Of a stretch of 41,421 bases of DNA, positions 24,747 through 33,361 are shown piece by piece. A program made the translations under genes and the position numbers. Positions within the stretch are counted from its first letter, which is position 1; every line of letters begins with the position of its first letter. Origin of the DNA: Treponema sp. UBA3870 (GTDB lineage Bacteria; Spirochaetota; Spirochaetia; Treponematales; Treponemataceae); the NCBI GenBank assembly GCA_002392275.1, contig DGGQ01000055.1:1-41421 (forward strand), written 5' to 3'. The notes beneath the pieces are model-generated. The model saw only the letters and a program-made list of their open reading frames with translations, made no database searches and was not told the DNA's origin.

Positions 24747-26458
24747 TTTTCTACCTCTCTAAAACCCATTTCCGAAAGTGCTTTTTCCGCTTCAGAAATT
24801 TCGTCATATTTAATCTGGTGGTCCTTGTATATTATCGAATTTTCGTGCGCCTTTCCAAGCAGAAGAACTATGTCGTCCTTTTCCGCAAGTGAAAGTGCTT
24901 TGCGTATTGCCTGTGGACGGTCGGGAATCATCAGAAGATTTTTTCCGTCGATTTTTCCTTCCCTTCTTGCTCCGACAGCAATCATTTCAAGAAGAGCCAT
25001 GCTGTCCTCGCCGCGCGGGTCCTCGTCTGTCAAAATCACGATGTCGCAGAATCGGGCCGCAATCTCACCCTGCAGCGGACGCTTGGTCAAATCACGTTCC
25101 CCACCCGAGCCGAAAAGCGAAATCATTTTTCCGGCGCATCTTTTTCTTATTGGCGGAAAGATTGTCTCGAAAGAAGATGGTGTGTGCGCGTAATCGACGA
25201 TAAGCTCGAAGGGCTGTCCCCTGTGGATTTCCGTCATGCGTCCCTTTACCGGAATGATTTTTTCGACAAGCGGAACAAGACTTTCCATTTTGATTTTGCA
25301 GATTCCGGCCACGGCTACAAGGGATGCCATTATGTTGTATGTGTTGAACGCTCCCGGAAGATTTGATTTTACAATTGAGTTTTTTTCTATATATATGCCG
25401 CGATTTTCACCGTGGGTGGAGATTTTAAATGAAAGACCGCTCTCCGTCGGTTCGATTTCCGATGCCTCGACATAATTGATTTCCGGTGGAATTTCAGGAA
25501 GATTCGCGCCCGATTTTTCTGTGGCATGTCTTCCGGCTTTTCCGAATGTTGTGAATCCGACAGTCTCTTTTTTTGTGCAGGATGCGAAATATGTGAACGC
25601 CGGGTCCTCAAGGTTTGCGACTGCGAATGATGGAACGAGGACCTTTTTTCCGTCAATGATTTTTTCGTGGCCGTGTTTGTCCAGCGCGCGGAAAAGGTTT
25701 GCCTTGTCGTCCCTGTACTGCTCATAGGTTCCGTGGAATTCAAGATGCTCCAGTGTCACGTTCATGAAGATTCCGCAGTCAAAAAGAACGTCGCCCAGTC
25801 TGTTTGTTTTTGGCGAAAGCCCGTGCGATGAGGATTCGACCACCGCATGTGTGCATCCGTTTTTGACCATCTCGTAAAGTTCTCTCTGGACTATTGTTGC
25901 CTCCGGGGTGGTCTGGTGCTGTGGATTTGCGAGAGCCTCTCCTCCAAGCGAATACTGGACTGTCGAAATGAATCCCGCCTTGATTCCCGAAAGCCTCAGA
26001 AGCTGCCAGATGAATGACACCGTGGAAGATTTTCCCTCGGTTCCTGTGACTCCGTAGACCACAAGTTTCGACGATGGATTGGCATAGAACGCGGATGAGA
26101 CCGGGGACATTGCGAATCGTGAGTTTTTGACTTTGACAAACAGGGGAGAGCTTCCGCATTTTTCTATTGCCGAGTTGATTTTTGATTTTTCGTCTTCGGT
26201 AAATTTGTCCTGGAATATGACTGCGCTCGCACCTTTTTCAATGGCCGAGGCTACAAATACGTTTCCTGTGGTGTGTGTTCCGGGCAGCGCAAAAAAAAGG
26301 GAACCCGGTTTTACTTCCCTGCTGTCGAATACAAGGGCATTGATGACGGTGGAGGTGAGTTTTTGCTCAAGGTCTTCCACCTGGAATGGACTTTCACCGT
26401 CCCTGTCAACAATTTCATGCTCGAAGCAGCCTGAAAGTTCTTTAAAATTCTTTTCCAT
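24743..26458 (-). CDS. murE: UDP-N-acetylmuramoyl-tripeptide synthetase (MurE)
   Basis: Adds the third amino acid to UDP-MurNAc-L-Ala-D-Glu in the cytosol. The 571-aa protein is longer than E. coli MurE (495 aa). Motifs: VYGVTGTEGKSST (P-loop), NVTLEHLEFHGTYEQYRDDKANLF (with the lysine that is carbamylated in the family), VDYAHTPSSFE, and a substrate loop DEDPRGED. Diaminopimelate enzymes have DNPR there; here it is EDPR, so the added residue is probably not standard meso-DAP. Treponemal peptidoglycan is known to contain ornithine, which would fit. The ATG at 26458 is chosen; the in-frame TTG at 26497 is part of the -35 box. There is no ribosome site and the predicted leader is about 4 nt. 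Confidence 0.94.
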   Translation of the reverse strand: MEKNFKELSGCFEHEIVDRDGESPFQVEDLEQKLTSTVINALVFDSREVKPGSLFFALPGTHTTGNVFVASAIEKGASAVIFQDKFTEDEKSKINSAIEKCGSSPLFVKVKNSRFAMSPVSSAFYANPSSKLVVYGVTGTEGKSSTVSFIWQLLRLSGIKAGFISTVQYSLGGEALANPQHQTTPEATIVQRELYEMVKNGCTHAVVESSSHGLSPKTNRLGDVLFDCGIFMNVTLEHLEFHGTYEQYRDDKANLFRALDKHGHEKIIDGKKVLVPSFAVANLEDPAFTYFASCTKKETVGFTTFGKAGRHATEKSGANLPEIPPEINYVEASEIEPTESGLSFKISTHGENRGIYIEKNSIVKSNLPGAFNTYNIMASLVAVAGICKIKMESLVPLVEKIIPVKGRMTEIHRGQPFELIVDYAHTPSSFETIFPPIRKRCAGKMISLFGSGGERDLTKRPLQGEIAARFCDIVILTDEDPRGEDSMALLEMIAVGARREGKIDGKNLLMIPDRPQAIRKALSLAEKDDIVLLLGKAHENSIIYKDHQIKYDEISEAEKALSEMGFREVEK

Positions 26459-26468
26459 AATTGTACTG

Positions 26469-26497
26469 ATTTTAATGATTAGCGAGTTAATTTTCAA
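26469..26497 (-). promoter_or_regulatory. Promoter of murE-ddl
   Basis: On the minus strand TTGAAA (26497-26492), a 17-bp spacer and TAAAAT (26474-26469). The -10 box ends 11 bases before the murE ATG, giving a leader of roughly 4 nt. Confidence 0.68.
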
Positions 26498-26559
26498 GGC
26501 GGTGGGTTCTGGACATGGTGATTCGGTGTGCAGACATTTTATGGTTTCCCCTAATGTCC

Positions 26560-26805
26560 TCAGGTGTTCGCCATCACTGCCTTGGCAAGCTGGTCGGCGC
26601 AGGATGTTCCTTTGGAGCCGCAGAGGTTCCCGCCAAGAATGTGCGCAATGTCGCTGGCCTTCATCCCTTCGCAGAGCTTAGCTATTGCCTTGAGGTTTCC
26701 GTTGCATCCGCCGTCAAAAGCGATGTCCCTGATTATCTCTCCGTCGCGTGTAAAATGTATAGCGGTGGAGCATGTTCCCTTTGTTCTGTATGTGACCGTT
26801 TCCAT
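26560..26805 (-). CDS. Small TSCPD-domain protein
   Basis: An 81-aa protein of the TSCPD family (TIGR03905-like), function unknown. It has a Cys after an N-terminal strand (YRTKGTCSTAIHF), FDGGCNGNLKAIAKL, and GGNLCGSKGTSCADQLAKA at the C-terminus; the four cysteines could bind a metal. Related domains occur at the C-terminus of some class II ribonucleotide reductases and as free-standing small proteins, so this is the free form. The start at 26805 is chosen because the promoter -10 box ends eight bases before it; the longer reading to 26841 would begin inside the -35 box. No ribosome site is visible. Confidence 0.85.
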   Translation of the reverse strand: METVTYRTKGTCSTAIHFTRDGEIIRDIAFDGGCNGNLKAIAKLCEGMKASDIAHILGGNLCGSKGTSCADQLAKAVMANT

Positions 26806-26812
26806 AGGGCAG

Positions 26813-26841
26813 ATTGTAGCACGGATTTGTTGGATTTGCAA
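26813..26841 (-). promoter_or_regulatory. Promoter of the TSCPD gene, implying a leaderless mRNA
   Basis: On the minus strand TTGCAA (26841-26836), a 17-bp spacer and TACAAT (26818-26813). The ATG at 26805 is eight bases after the -10 box, so initiation is expected at or one base before it. Confidence 0.68.
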
Positions 26842-26958
26842 ATGTGGTTGGTTCGTCCAAAACTCCTCCCTTAACTATTGTTCCGAATCTGCCGAAAAAC
26901 AAAAGGCGGGAATTTTCGGTGTTCCCCGGAACTTTTTTGGCGGAAATGGGGTGCGGTT

Positions 26959-28773
26959 GTGAAGGCTTCACACAGGACGGCGCTGAGCCTGTTGCTTACT
27001 ATTATAATATTTACAGTGATTTCTCTGGTCGCGGTCTTTGGCGGGTTCAGGTATGTGGAGATGCACTACTACCAGCCGAGGGTCGTAAACAATGTCATGA
27101 GGATTCTGGACTCAATCGGCTCGTACTATGACAGCTACACCGACGCTATGGTAAAATCCTTCGCTGCCTACGCAATGGATGAAAGGTCCCGCAGCTTTAT
27201 AGAAAGGGATGTCACCGAAACGGACATGGAGGAGCGCGAGCGGATGACCGGGGAGCTTATGGAAAAAAATCCGGGGCTTGATGGAATCCGCCTGATTGAG
27301 GACGACGGAAACCACATCCACTACAGCACTTATCCTGGGGATGTACTGTCAAAATCCGATGAGCTGATTTCTTTCAGGAACTATTCGGACCTGAACGAGC
27401 TTCCTGTTGGATTCATATCCGTGACCGACAACGGTGAATACTCAAAGAGCATTGATGAACTGGCGGCTAGGGTCGGAATCTATCTGGACTCCGTTCGCGA
27501 GAGAATCATTTTTTCGCTTCCATATTTTGATAAATACACGGCCCACCGGGGTTCGCTTGTTTTTTACGTGGAGCCCACTGAATTTGTCAGGCAGATTGTT
27601 GCGGAAAACCTTGTCCCGTTGAACACAAGGCTCAAGATTGTTTCCGATATGAGCGAGGAGGCCAACACCCAGACTTCCGGTAATTCCGGTTTTGTGTTTG
27701 GAATGCCGAACGTCGGACGCGACATGCTTTCTAAGTCCATCCTCAAAAACTGGTCGTCAAGGCGTTACGGCTCGGAGCCCATAGTGCAGACGGACAGCGA
27801 CGACATTTTGATTTTGGTGACGGGGACCAAGTGCCGCTACGGAAAGATTGGCTGGATTTGCCATGAGTCGGACTTTTTGTTTTCCGAGACCGAAAAGGTT
27901 CTTCTCCTGCTCTGTCTTTTCATAACCCTGTTTTTGATTATATTCATCCTCTTCAATTTCAGGCACGACGATTCGGTCATAATCCGCGAGAGGGTACACA
28001 AATTTGAGATGGCGCTTTTCCGAGAGTATCTGGAGCACCGGGACACAGCCGACTGGAAGGCTCTTGAAAAGCAGGTGGCAATGAGAAAGCAGGATGTGAA
28101 CGCGGAGATTGTGAAGAGTCTTGGAATCACCGGAAAAAAACACAGCAAGGAAATATCCGAAGCCCTTGACCGCAGCTGGAACGACTTTATGCATCTGGTC
28201 AGCGGTGGATACAGGGCGACGCTTGAAAATCTGACATCACACCAGGAGCCGTCGGAAATATCTGGACCTTCGCACGCCGCCGTTGATTCCGGGCTTGACG
28301 ATGATTTGGATGAGCTGGAGGAGGTTGAGGAAGTGGAGACACTTGAATCAGCTGATGGACCAGAAGGAGAACTTGAGGAATTGAGCGAGATAGATGATGC
28401 TGAAAATGTGGAGGAGCTTGAGGAAATCCCCGATGCGGAGGCCGATGTGAAGTCCATCCCAAAAGGCTCCGATGATATAGAGAATGACGATGTGGAGGAG
28501 CTTGAGGAACTGCCCGAAAGTGATGACGACCTTGGCATTCCACACATTGACGATTTTGTTGATCCGCTTGCAGATGACAAGTCCCCGGTGGAGGCAGAGC
28601 CTTTGGATTTGGAGGAACTTTCCCCCGAGGAGGAGGCACAGCTTTCCCGGGGTGCTGTTCTGGAGAAGAAGTCTGCGACATGGCGCGACGGTTTTCTTTC
28701 GGACGATGAAATTGGGACGCCCAGGTTTGACGATCTGGATGACGAGGACGAGAGTTTTTGGAAGGAAAAATAG
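26959..28773 (+). CDS. Two-TM membrane protein with extracytoplasmic domain and acidic cytoplasmic tail
   Basis: Unrecognised family, 604 aa. One helix lies at about residues 8-32 (ALSLLLTIIIFTVISLVAVF). An ectodomain of roughly 300 residues follows, with a helical N-terminal part and then mixed strands, the general plan of a CACHE-type sensor. A second helix is VLLLLCLFITLFLIIFILF. The cytoplasmic part starts with a charged helical region and ends in about 170 residues dominated by Glu and Asp, with repeated ELEE/LEEL units. There is no kinase, HAMP, GGDEF or methyl-accepting domain. The start is taken at GTG 26959, after GGGGTG; the open frame begins at a TTG (26878) with no family support. 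It leads a rightward set of three genes. Confidence 0.7.
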   Translation: MKASHRTALSLLLTIIIFTVISLVAVFGGFRYVEMHYYQPRVVNNVMRILDSIGSYYDSYTDAMVKSFAAYAMDERSRSFIERDVTETDMEERERMTGELMEKNPGLDGIRLIEDDGNHIHYSTYPGDVLSKSDELISFRNYSDLNELPVGFISVTDNGEYSKSIDELAARVGIYLDSVRERIIFSLPYFDKYTAHRGSLVFYVEPTEFVRQIVAENLVPLNTRLKIVSDMSEEANTQTSGNSGFVFGMPNVGRDMLSKSILKNWSSRRYGSEPIVQTDSDDILILVTGTKCRYGKIGWICHESDFLFSETEKVLLLLCLFITLFLIIFILFNFRHDDSVIIRERVHKFEMALFREYLEHRDTADWKALEKQVAMRKQDVNAEIVKSLGITGKKHSKEISEALDRSWNDFMHLVSGGYRATLENLTSHQEPSEISGPSHAAVDSGLDDDLDELEEVEEVETLESADGPEGELEELSEIDDAENVEELEEIPDAEADVKSIPKGSDDIENDDVEELEELPESDDDLGIPHIDDFVDPLADDKSPVEAEPLDLEELSPEEEAQLSRGAVLEKKSATWRDGFLSDDEIGTPRFDDLDDEDESFWKEK

Positions 28774-28804
28774 CATACTGGATGTAGCGGGATTGGGTGC
28801 GTGT

Positions 28805-29131
28805 ATGGATGACAACGGCAATCTGAACAATACTCAAATACCTCAAAAATCTGCCCAGAAGGGCGGGCTGATGGTTAGGTCCATCGAAATCCTGCACAGT
28901 CTACAGTTAAAAAAAAATACGGAAACTAACCAAGGAAGCATTGAAGAGATGAACTTTGTTGAGAATATTGAGTCTGGCGTGAGTGCCGAAGAGAACTGCA
29001 AAAAACAGGACGGCGGAGCATCCATCGTTATGAAGAACGGGGTCTACACAATCAGGAAGAATCTGGAGACATCGACCGTGAAAATGGATCCCGCCCTCAA
29101 GGCACTTGTTGATTCTGTCTGCCACTACTAG
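28805..29131 (+). CDS. Hypothetical 108-aa protein
   Basis: I do not recognise this protein. It starts 31 bp after the acidic-tail gene and ends 15 bp before a lipoprotein gene, all on the same strand, so it is probably co-transcribed. It has no signal peptide or membrane segment. The middle is polar, and the C-terminus has GVYTIRKNLETSTVKMDPALKALVDSV, a strand-helix pattern. It faintly recalls the C-terminal helix of small anti-sigma or adaptor proteins, but this is not enough to assign a function. The ribosome site is poor (GGGTG). The frame runs open upstream inside the previous gene, where it is a shadow. Confidence 0.6.
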   Translation: MDDNGNLNNTQIPQKSAQKGGLMVRSIEILHSLQLKKNTETNQGSIEEMNFVENIESGVSAEENCKKQDGGASIVMKNGVYTIRKNLETSTVKMDPALKALVDSVCHY

Positions 29132-29146
29132 GCAAAGGAAAATGCT

Positions 29147-29989
29147 ATGAAAAAAAATACCGCAAAAAAAATATCCACCGCTGGAATTGTTCTGGCCATG
29201 GTTCTGACTGGATGCGCCACAAACAGGAGCGTAAGGATTTCCTACCAGGTTGATGAGAGCCAGCCCGTAAAAAGTGCTGCTGTTCCTGTTGAGACAAAGC
29301 CGGCGGTCTCAAACAAAATTGATTTCGACGCGAACCCAAGGCAGACAATAGTGGGCCTTATTACCGGAAACGATGTCAAAAAGCCACGCGGTAGTTCAAA
29401 TCTGGAAATCTACGGGGGACTTTTCGAGGCGGCAAAAAAATCCTACGAGGAGAATAAGCCCTACAACACGAACATGGGCAACACGAAGAACGCCAACTAT
29501 ATCTGGGAGGGATGCGTAATCTGGCGTGACATGAAGGCGTACTCCAGAATCACTTTCAGGACAAAGAAAAAGGACGGAAAATATAATTTCACAATGGACG
29601 TGATGGACTGCGGCGGCATAACAATGACATCGTATCTTGATTATGGAAACAGGACTGCCAAGGTTCCGCTTAAAATTTTCTCCGCGACCGATGGAACTGA
29701 AATCTACGAGGCATATATCACCCAGGACATAAACTATGCGGCGTTCGGTGCCGACTCAAACAATCCCGACCTGGTTGAAAAATACACACCCAAAAGCACG
29801 ACCCGGGAGCTGTTCAACATGAAGGGACAGGTCGTCCAGATTCTTGATTCGGCTGGGGCTGTCGCTGCGCAGATTGTTGACGGCAAGTACAGTCTCTATA
29901 TTGCCGAGGACGATCCAAGGGCACAATCCATAATGCAGACTGTCGGAATGATTGGTACCTACATGGGCATCATGGATGTGATGGACTGA
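29147..29989 (+). CDS. Hypothetical lipoprotein
   Basis: A 280-aa protein with a classical lipoprotein signal: a Lys-rich start, the hydrophobic TAGIVLAMVLTG, then the lipobox Cys at residue 23 (LTGC). It should be anchored to the inner or outer membrane. The mature part begins with a Thr/Pro/Val-rich tether, then a mixed strand domain (WEGCVIWRDMKAYSRITFRTKKKDGKYNFTMDVMDCGG) and a C-terminal region ending in a hydrophobic helix-like stretch (TVGMIGTYMGIMDVMD). I do not recognise a family. AAAGGA lies seven bases before the ATG. Its last 20 bases overlap the end of the convergent barrel-like gene. Confidence 0.8.
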   Translation: MKKNTAKKISTAGIVLAMVLTGCATNRSVRISYQVDESQPVKSAAVPVETKPAVSNKIDFDANPRQTIVGLITGNDVKKPRGSSNLEIYGGLFEAAKKSYEENKPYNTNMGNTKNANYIWEGCVIWRDMKAYSRITFRTKKKDGKYNFTMDVMDCGGITMTSYLDYGNRTAKVPLKIFSATDGTEIYEAYITQDINYAAFGADSNNPDLVEKYTPKSTTRELFNMKGQVVQILDSAGAVAAQIVDGKYSLYIAEDDPRAQSIMQTVGMIGTYMGIMDVMD

Positions 29990-30713
29990 TTTCCTCATCC
30001 GTTTTTTGCTCGGAGTCCGGCTGTTTTATTTCCCTCCGGCTTGTGATGTAGGAATACTTGTTCGGCTTTTTCTTTGAGTAGCGCACACCGAGTGAGAGCT
30101 GATACTGCCAGCTGTAGTCGAACGGAAACATCTGGGCGTTGGTTCCAAGGTTCGCGTAATCAAAACTTGCAAGCCCGTTGAGTGTGACCGTCCATCTCTG
30201 TGCGATTGGAAATTCTGTTCCAAGCATTCCCGCAATCCCCAGGCTCATGTAGTGCCAGTTGTCCGAAAGCTGGTAAAGAAAGTGGAGTCCGGGGGCGAAT
30301 TCTATTCTCACATATTTCCACATGTCAGCCTCGAATACTGGTCCATAGAAAAGATCAAATGCGTAGAGGAGTGTCTGCTTGCTTGTCTGCGGAACCCTGT
30401 TGAATGTGTACAGCATTGGATAGTAGGCCGCCACCCTTAGCATGCTGTCCACCGGCATCATGTTTTCAAGTCGCATTGTGCAGTAGAGTCCGACCATTGT
30501 GTGCTCAAGAGCAAAGTTGCTCCGTCCGGTCTGCTTCTGGACTCTCGTTACCCATGAGACTGAAGGTCCGTAGTCGAAGGTGAGGAATGGCTTTTTCGTA
30601 ATCTCCGGGAAACCTGTCTTGGGGTTCAGAACTACGTCTTCGGAATCCTCCTGCGAAAATGCCATAGGAAAAATCAGGACGGACATGGCAAGAATCAGTA
30701 AAAACTTTTTCAT
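29970..30713 (-). CDS. Exported outer-membrane beta-barrel-like protein
   Basis: A 247-aa protein with a cleavable signal peptide (MKKFLLILAMSVLIFPMAFSQ). Many alternating, aromatic-rich strands follow (PFLTFDYGPSVSWVTRV, LLYAFDLFYGPVFEADMW, WQYQLSLGVRYSKKK), a pattern typical of small outer-membrane barrels. It ends in a charged, Lys/Glu-rich tail rather than the aromatic C-terminal residue of many barrels, so the barrel call is tentative. GAGGTG lies five bases before the ATG. It is the last gene of the FN3 lipoprotein operon, nine bases after the small lipoprotein gene. Confidence 0.75.
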   Translation of the reverse strand: MKKFLLILAMSVLIFPMAFSQEDSEDVVLNPKTGFPEITKKPFLTFDYGPSVSWVTRVQKQTGRSNFALEHTMVGLYCTMRLENMMPVDSMLRVAAYYPMLYTFNRVPQTSKQTLLYAFDLFYGPVFEADMWKYVRIEFAPGLHFLYQLSDNWHYMSLGIAGMLGTEFPIAQRWTVTLNGLASFDYANLGTNAQMFPFDYSWQYQLSLGVRYSKKKPNKYSYITSRREIKQPDSEQKTDEEISPSHP

Positions 30714-30722
30714 GTACGCACC

Positions 30723-31067
30723 TCAGTTTGCAATCTTGTAGAGGACCAGCATCTTGTTTGTGCTTCCGACAGTCCATGTCAGATAGAGAATGTTTCCCCT
30801 TATGTCCCACTCGGTCTCCATGATGGAACCGCCTTCATCGGTGAAGACAAGGACGTTCATCAGCACGTCGTAGGAACCGGTCTGCTTCTGGGTGACATCG
30901 TTCACAATCACTGTTGAGTTGTATGTCATGTCGGACATGAATGTTACGGTGTCGCCTGTGTAGTCTGCCCATGTTCCATAGAGCGGGGAAGGTGTGTAGC
31001 ATCCTGTGGTGCAGATTCCAATCAGCAGTGCGAAAAGTGCCGCGAAAATATATTTTGTCTTTTTCAT
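30723..31067 (-). CDS. Small lipoprotein
   Basis: A 114-aa protein with a lipoprotein signal: MKKTKYIFAALFALLIGICTTGC, with the lipidated Cys at residue 23. The mature 92 residues look like a single small beta domain: YGTWADYTGDTVTFMSDMTYNSTV and ILYLTWTVGSTNKMLVLYKI. This resembles the lipocalin-like pattern seen in many small bacterial lipoproteins, but no family is certain. The start at 31067 follows GAGAGG. An in-frame ATG at 31082 overlaps the upstream stop as ATGA and would add five residues. It sits in the FN3 operon. Confidence 0.8.
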   Translation of the reverse strand: MKKTKYIFAALFALLIGICTTGCYTPSPLYGTWADYTGDTVTFMSDMTYNSTVIVNDVTQKQTGSYDVLMNVLVFTDEGGSIMETEWDIRGNILYLTWTVGSTNKMLVLYKIAN

Positions 31068-31078
31068 TTTTTTGCCTC

Positions 31079-33361
31079 TCATTCGTTTCCTACGGTCCAG
31101 TTTACATTTTCAGGACCGAATCCGTCCCTCTTTATTATGTAGTAACCACCACCGGCGGCTCCACCTTTTATCTGCACATTGTCATAGACAACGGAACCCG
31201 GGTACATTCCACGGCAGTCAACCGTTCCGTCCATCATTCCGTTGGTGTCCATTCCGGCGGACGTGTTGGTGTTTCCGGTCACTATGAAGTAGATTCCGCC
31301 CGCGTTTCCAAGTGTGTTTTCGTCCGTGGAGTCCAGCGGATTGGAATCAATTTTTCCTGTGGCGTGAACATAGAAGTCCGCATAGCTTTCGTACCTCATG
31401 ATTACTCGTCCGCTTACTCCGCTAACGTGTGCGTCATAGGAAAGTGTTCCTCCCAGTGTTCCAGATTTGCTTTCCTGTCCGAGCTTTGCAGTGTTCCCGC
31501 TCTTGTGCATGAGGGTGAGTTTTTTCAGCGAGTTGGTTATGGTCTTGTTGTACTCACGCATGTACTGGTTCGCGGTGATTGCGCCATATCCGTATTCGAC
31601 ATCGGAATAGTTTGCGCCCTGGTCAAGGAAGTTTACGGAAAGGACCTTGTAGTAGTAGACTTTTCCGGCTCGCGCGCTTGGATTCTGGTCGTAGAATGTG
31701 TTTCCGCTTATGATGTAGGTCTTCTCGTCGTTTCCAACAGAAAGTTTTTTATAGCCACGGTCCTTTTTGTCGGAGCGGTAGACTATGTAGCCCTTCACGT
31801 CGGATGATTCGCTTGGCGCGGTCCATGTGACCTTTACCGGGAACACTTCGTTCGCGTTGTAAACAAAGTCGCTTCCCATTTCGGAGGAAAGGTTTGCGGT
31901 CCTTGAAACGCTTATGCTCTGCGGCGCAAATGGTGCGGGGGCGGTAACTGTGCTTGCTTCGCTTTCGGTTCCAGCGGCATTGAGTGTGGAGATTTTAAAG
32001 TAGCTGTATGCTGATGAAATCTGGTGGTAGTAGAGTCCATCGAACGGAAGGCCTAGGCTTGCTGCATCTACTGTCTCTATGTCGGTAAAAGGTCCGCCCT
32101 GGTCGTTGCTTCCCATGATTTTGTAGGAATATGCGGCCTGCTCATCCGATGTTCCGAGTGCTGCGGACCATGCTATTGATAGTCTGCCTGCCCCCTTGCT
32201 TATGGAGACTGTCTCCGGTGGACTTAGAATGAATCCCTCCGCCGGGGCTGTGGAAGTTTTTCCTGAGTCCGAGAGCTGTCCCTTGATTTTTTTGTCGTCC
32301 TTTGTTGTCCAGGCCTGCACGTGGTAATAGTAGTAGACATTTGGAGAAAGATTTTTGTCGTCCGGGTAGGATGTTGACGTTACGTTCGCGTTGAGGAGTG
32401 TGAGAGCTGAATCCTTGGAGCTTGAGCGGTAGACCGCGTAGTTTACGGCACCTGCGTTGTCCCATGTGATTGTTATGGACTTCGTTGATGTTCCGCGTCC
32501 GTTTGTGACCCGCACACCTGTTACCTGAGGTGGAGCACCTTCTGCCCTTGCGTATCCCATTGCGAGCGCGCCTGCGCAACTTTTGACTCCGGAGCGGTTC
32601 TGGGCGTACACAGTGTAGTAGTATGCCGTTCCCCTGTTTTGTTCCGCGATTGCGTCATCGTAGCGTGTCATGTTTGATTTTACGCTTGTCAGGTAGGTTG
32701 CGTTGGTTCCGTTCTCATTTTCGCTTCGGTAGATGCTGTACTCCTGCACCGTCGGCGATGTTGATTTCTGCCATGAGACAGTAACCTTGTTGTCCGAGCT
32801 TCCCGTTGTCGCCTTGATTTCGGTTGGCGGGGCAAAAAGGGTTCCTGGTTCTTCGCATGTGGTGAATTCGCTTGGAGTATAGCCCTTGAACGAGTTTTCC
32901 GCGCTGACCCTGTAGTAGTATCTGTATGAATACTGTGGGGCCGTGTACTTCATGCTGTTCTGCGAAAGTATTGTGTCCGTGAAGGATGTCTGGTTGTAAA
33001 GCGTCGCGCTGCTTGTGCTTGTTCCCGGAATCACCTCATAGTCTGATTCGTCCGGGGCCTCGAACTTTCCATTTTCATTTGCTGCGGTCACTATTGCACG
33101 CTCAAGCCTGTATGATATGGCCCCCCTTACTGGAGTCCACGACACAGTTATTGATGAAGGACTGTCGCCGTTGGACACAAAAATCTGCGAGGGGGAGTCA
33201 AGCTGCTCTATAACCTGCTTTGGGATTACAACATCGGTCAGGCTTGCAGTCTCGTAGCCTGTTCCCATGGACACTTTTTCCTGAAACAGTTCCGCGCATG
33301 AAGAAAGAAGCACCGCACAGATTCCCGCCGCCGCAATATTGATTAAACACTTTTTCATCAT
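31079..33361 (-). CDS. Large fibronectin type III lipoprotein B
   Basis: A 760-aa surface-type lipoprotein. The lipobox is ICAVLLSSC, with Cys about residue 22. It contains roughly five to six FN3 domains, each with the VSWTPVRGAISYRLERA or VTWTAPSESSDVKGYIVYRS type of B-strand Trp and YxVYRS motif. The last 150 residues are different: a helical stretch (ITANQYMREYNKTITNSLKKL) followed by a Gly/Thr-rich strand region ending NVNWTVGNE. The ATG overlaps the stop codon of lipoprotein A (ATGATG), with GGAGG four bases upstream, so the pair is translationally coupled. It probably binds a host polymer, another cell or a partner in the same operon; no enzyme domain is visible. Confidence 0.85.
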   Translation of the reverse strand: MMKKCLINIAAAGICAVLLSSCAELFQEKVSMGTGYETASLTDVVIPKQVIEQLDSPSQIFVSNGDSPSSITVSWTPVRGAISYRLERAIVTAANENGKFEAPDESDYEVIPGTSTSSATLYNQTSFTDTILSQNSMKYTAPQYSYRYYYRVSAENSFKGYTPSEFTTCEEPGTLFAPPTEIKATTGSSDNKVTVSWQKSTSPTVQEYSIYRSENENGTNATYLTSVKSNMTRYDDAIAEQNRGTAYYYTVYAQNRSGVKSCAGALAMGYARAEGAPPQVTGVRVTNGRGTSTKSITITWDNAGAVNYAVYRSSSKDSALTLLNANVTSTSYPDDKNLSPNVYYYYHVQAWTTKDDKKIKGQLSDSGKTSTAPAEGFILSPPETVSISKGAGRLSIAWSAALGTSDEQAAYSYKIMGSNDQGGPFTDIETVDAASLGLPFDGLYYHQISSAYSYFKISTLNAAGTESEASTVTAPAPFAPQSISVSRTANLSSEMGSDFVYNANEVFPVKVTWTAPSESSDVKGYIVYRSDKKDRGYKKLSVGNDEKTYIISGNTFYDQNPSARAGKVYYYKVLSVNFLDQGANYSDVEYGYGAITANQYMREYNKTITNSLKKLTLMHKSGNTAKLGQESKSGTLGGTLSYDAHVSGVSGRVIMRYESYADFYVHATGKIDSNPLDSTDENTLGNAGGIYFIVTGNTNTSAGMDTNGMMDGTVDCRGMYPGSVVYDNVQIKGGAAGGGYYIIKRDGFGPENVNWTVGNE

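Noticed and set aside
27837..28580. Ser-rich 247-aa open frame on the minus strand
   Set aside because: It is the antisense image of the Glu/Asp-rich tail of the membrane protein gene; such acidic codons read backwards give Ser runs.
30941..31807. 288-aa open frame on the plus strand
   Set aside because: It is antisense to the small lipoprotein and FN3 lipoprotein B genes, with no start signal or family match.
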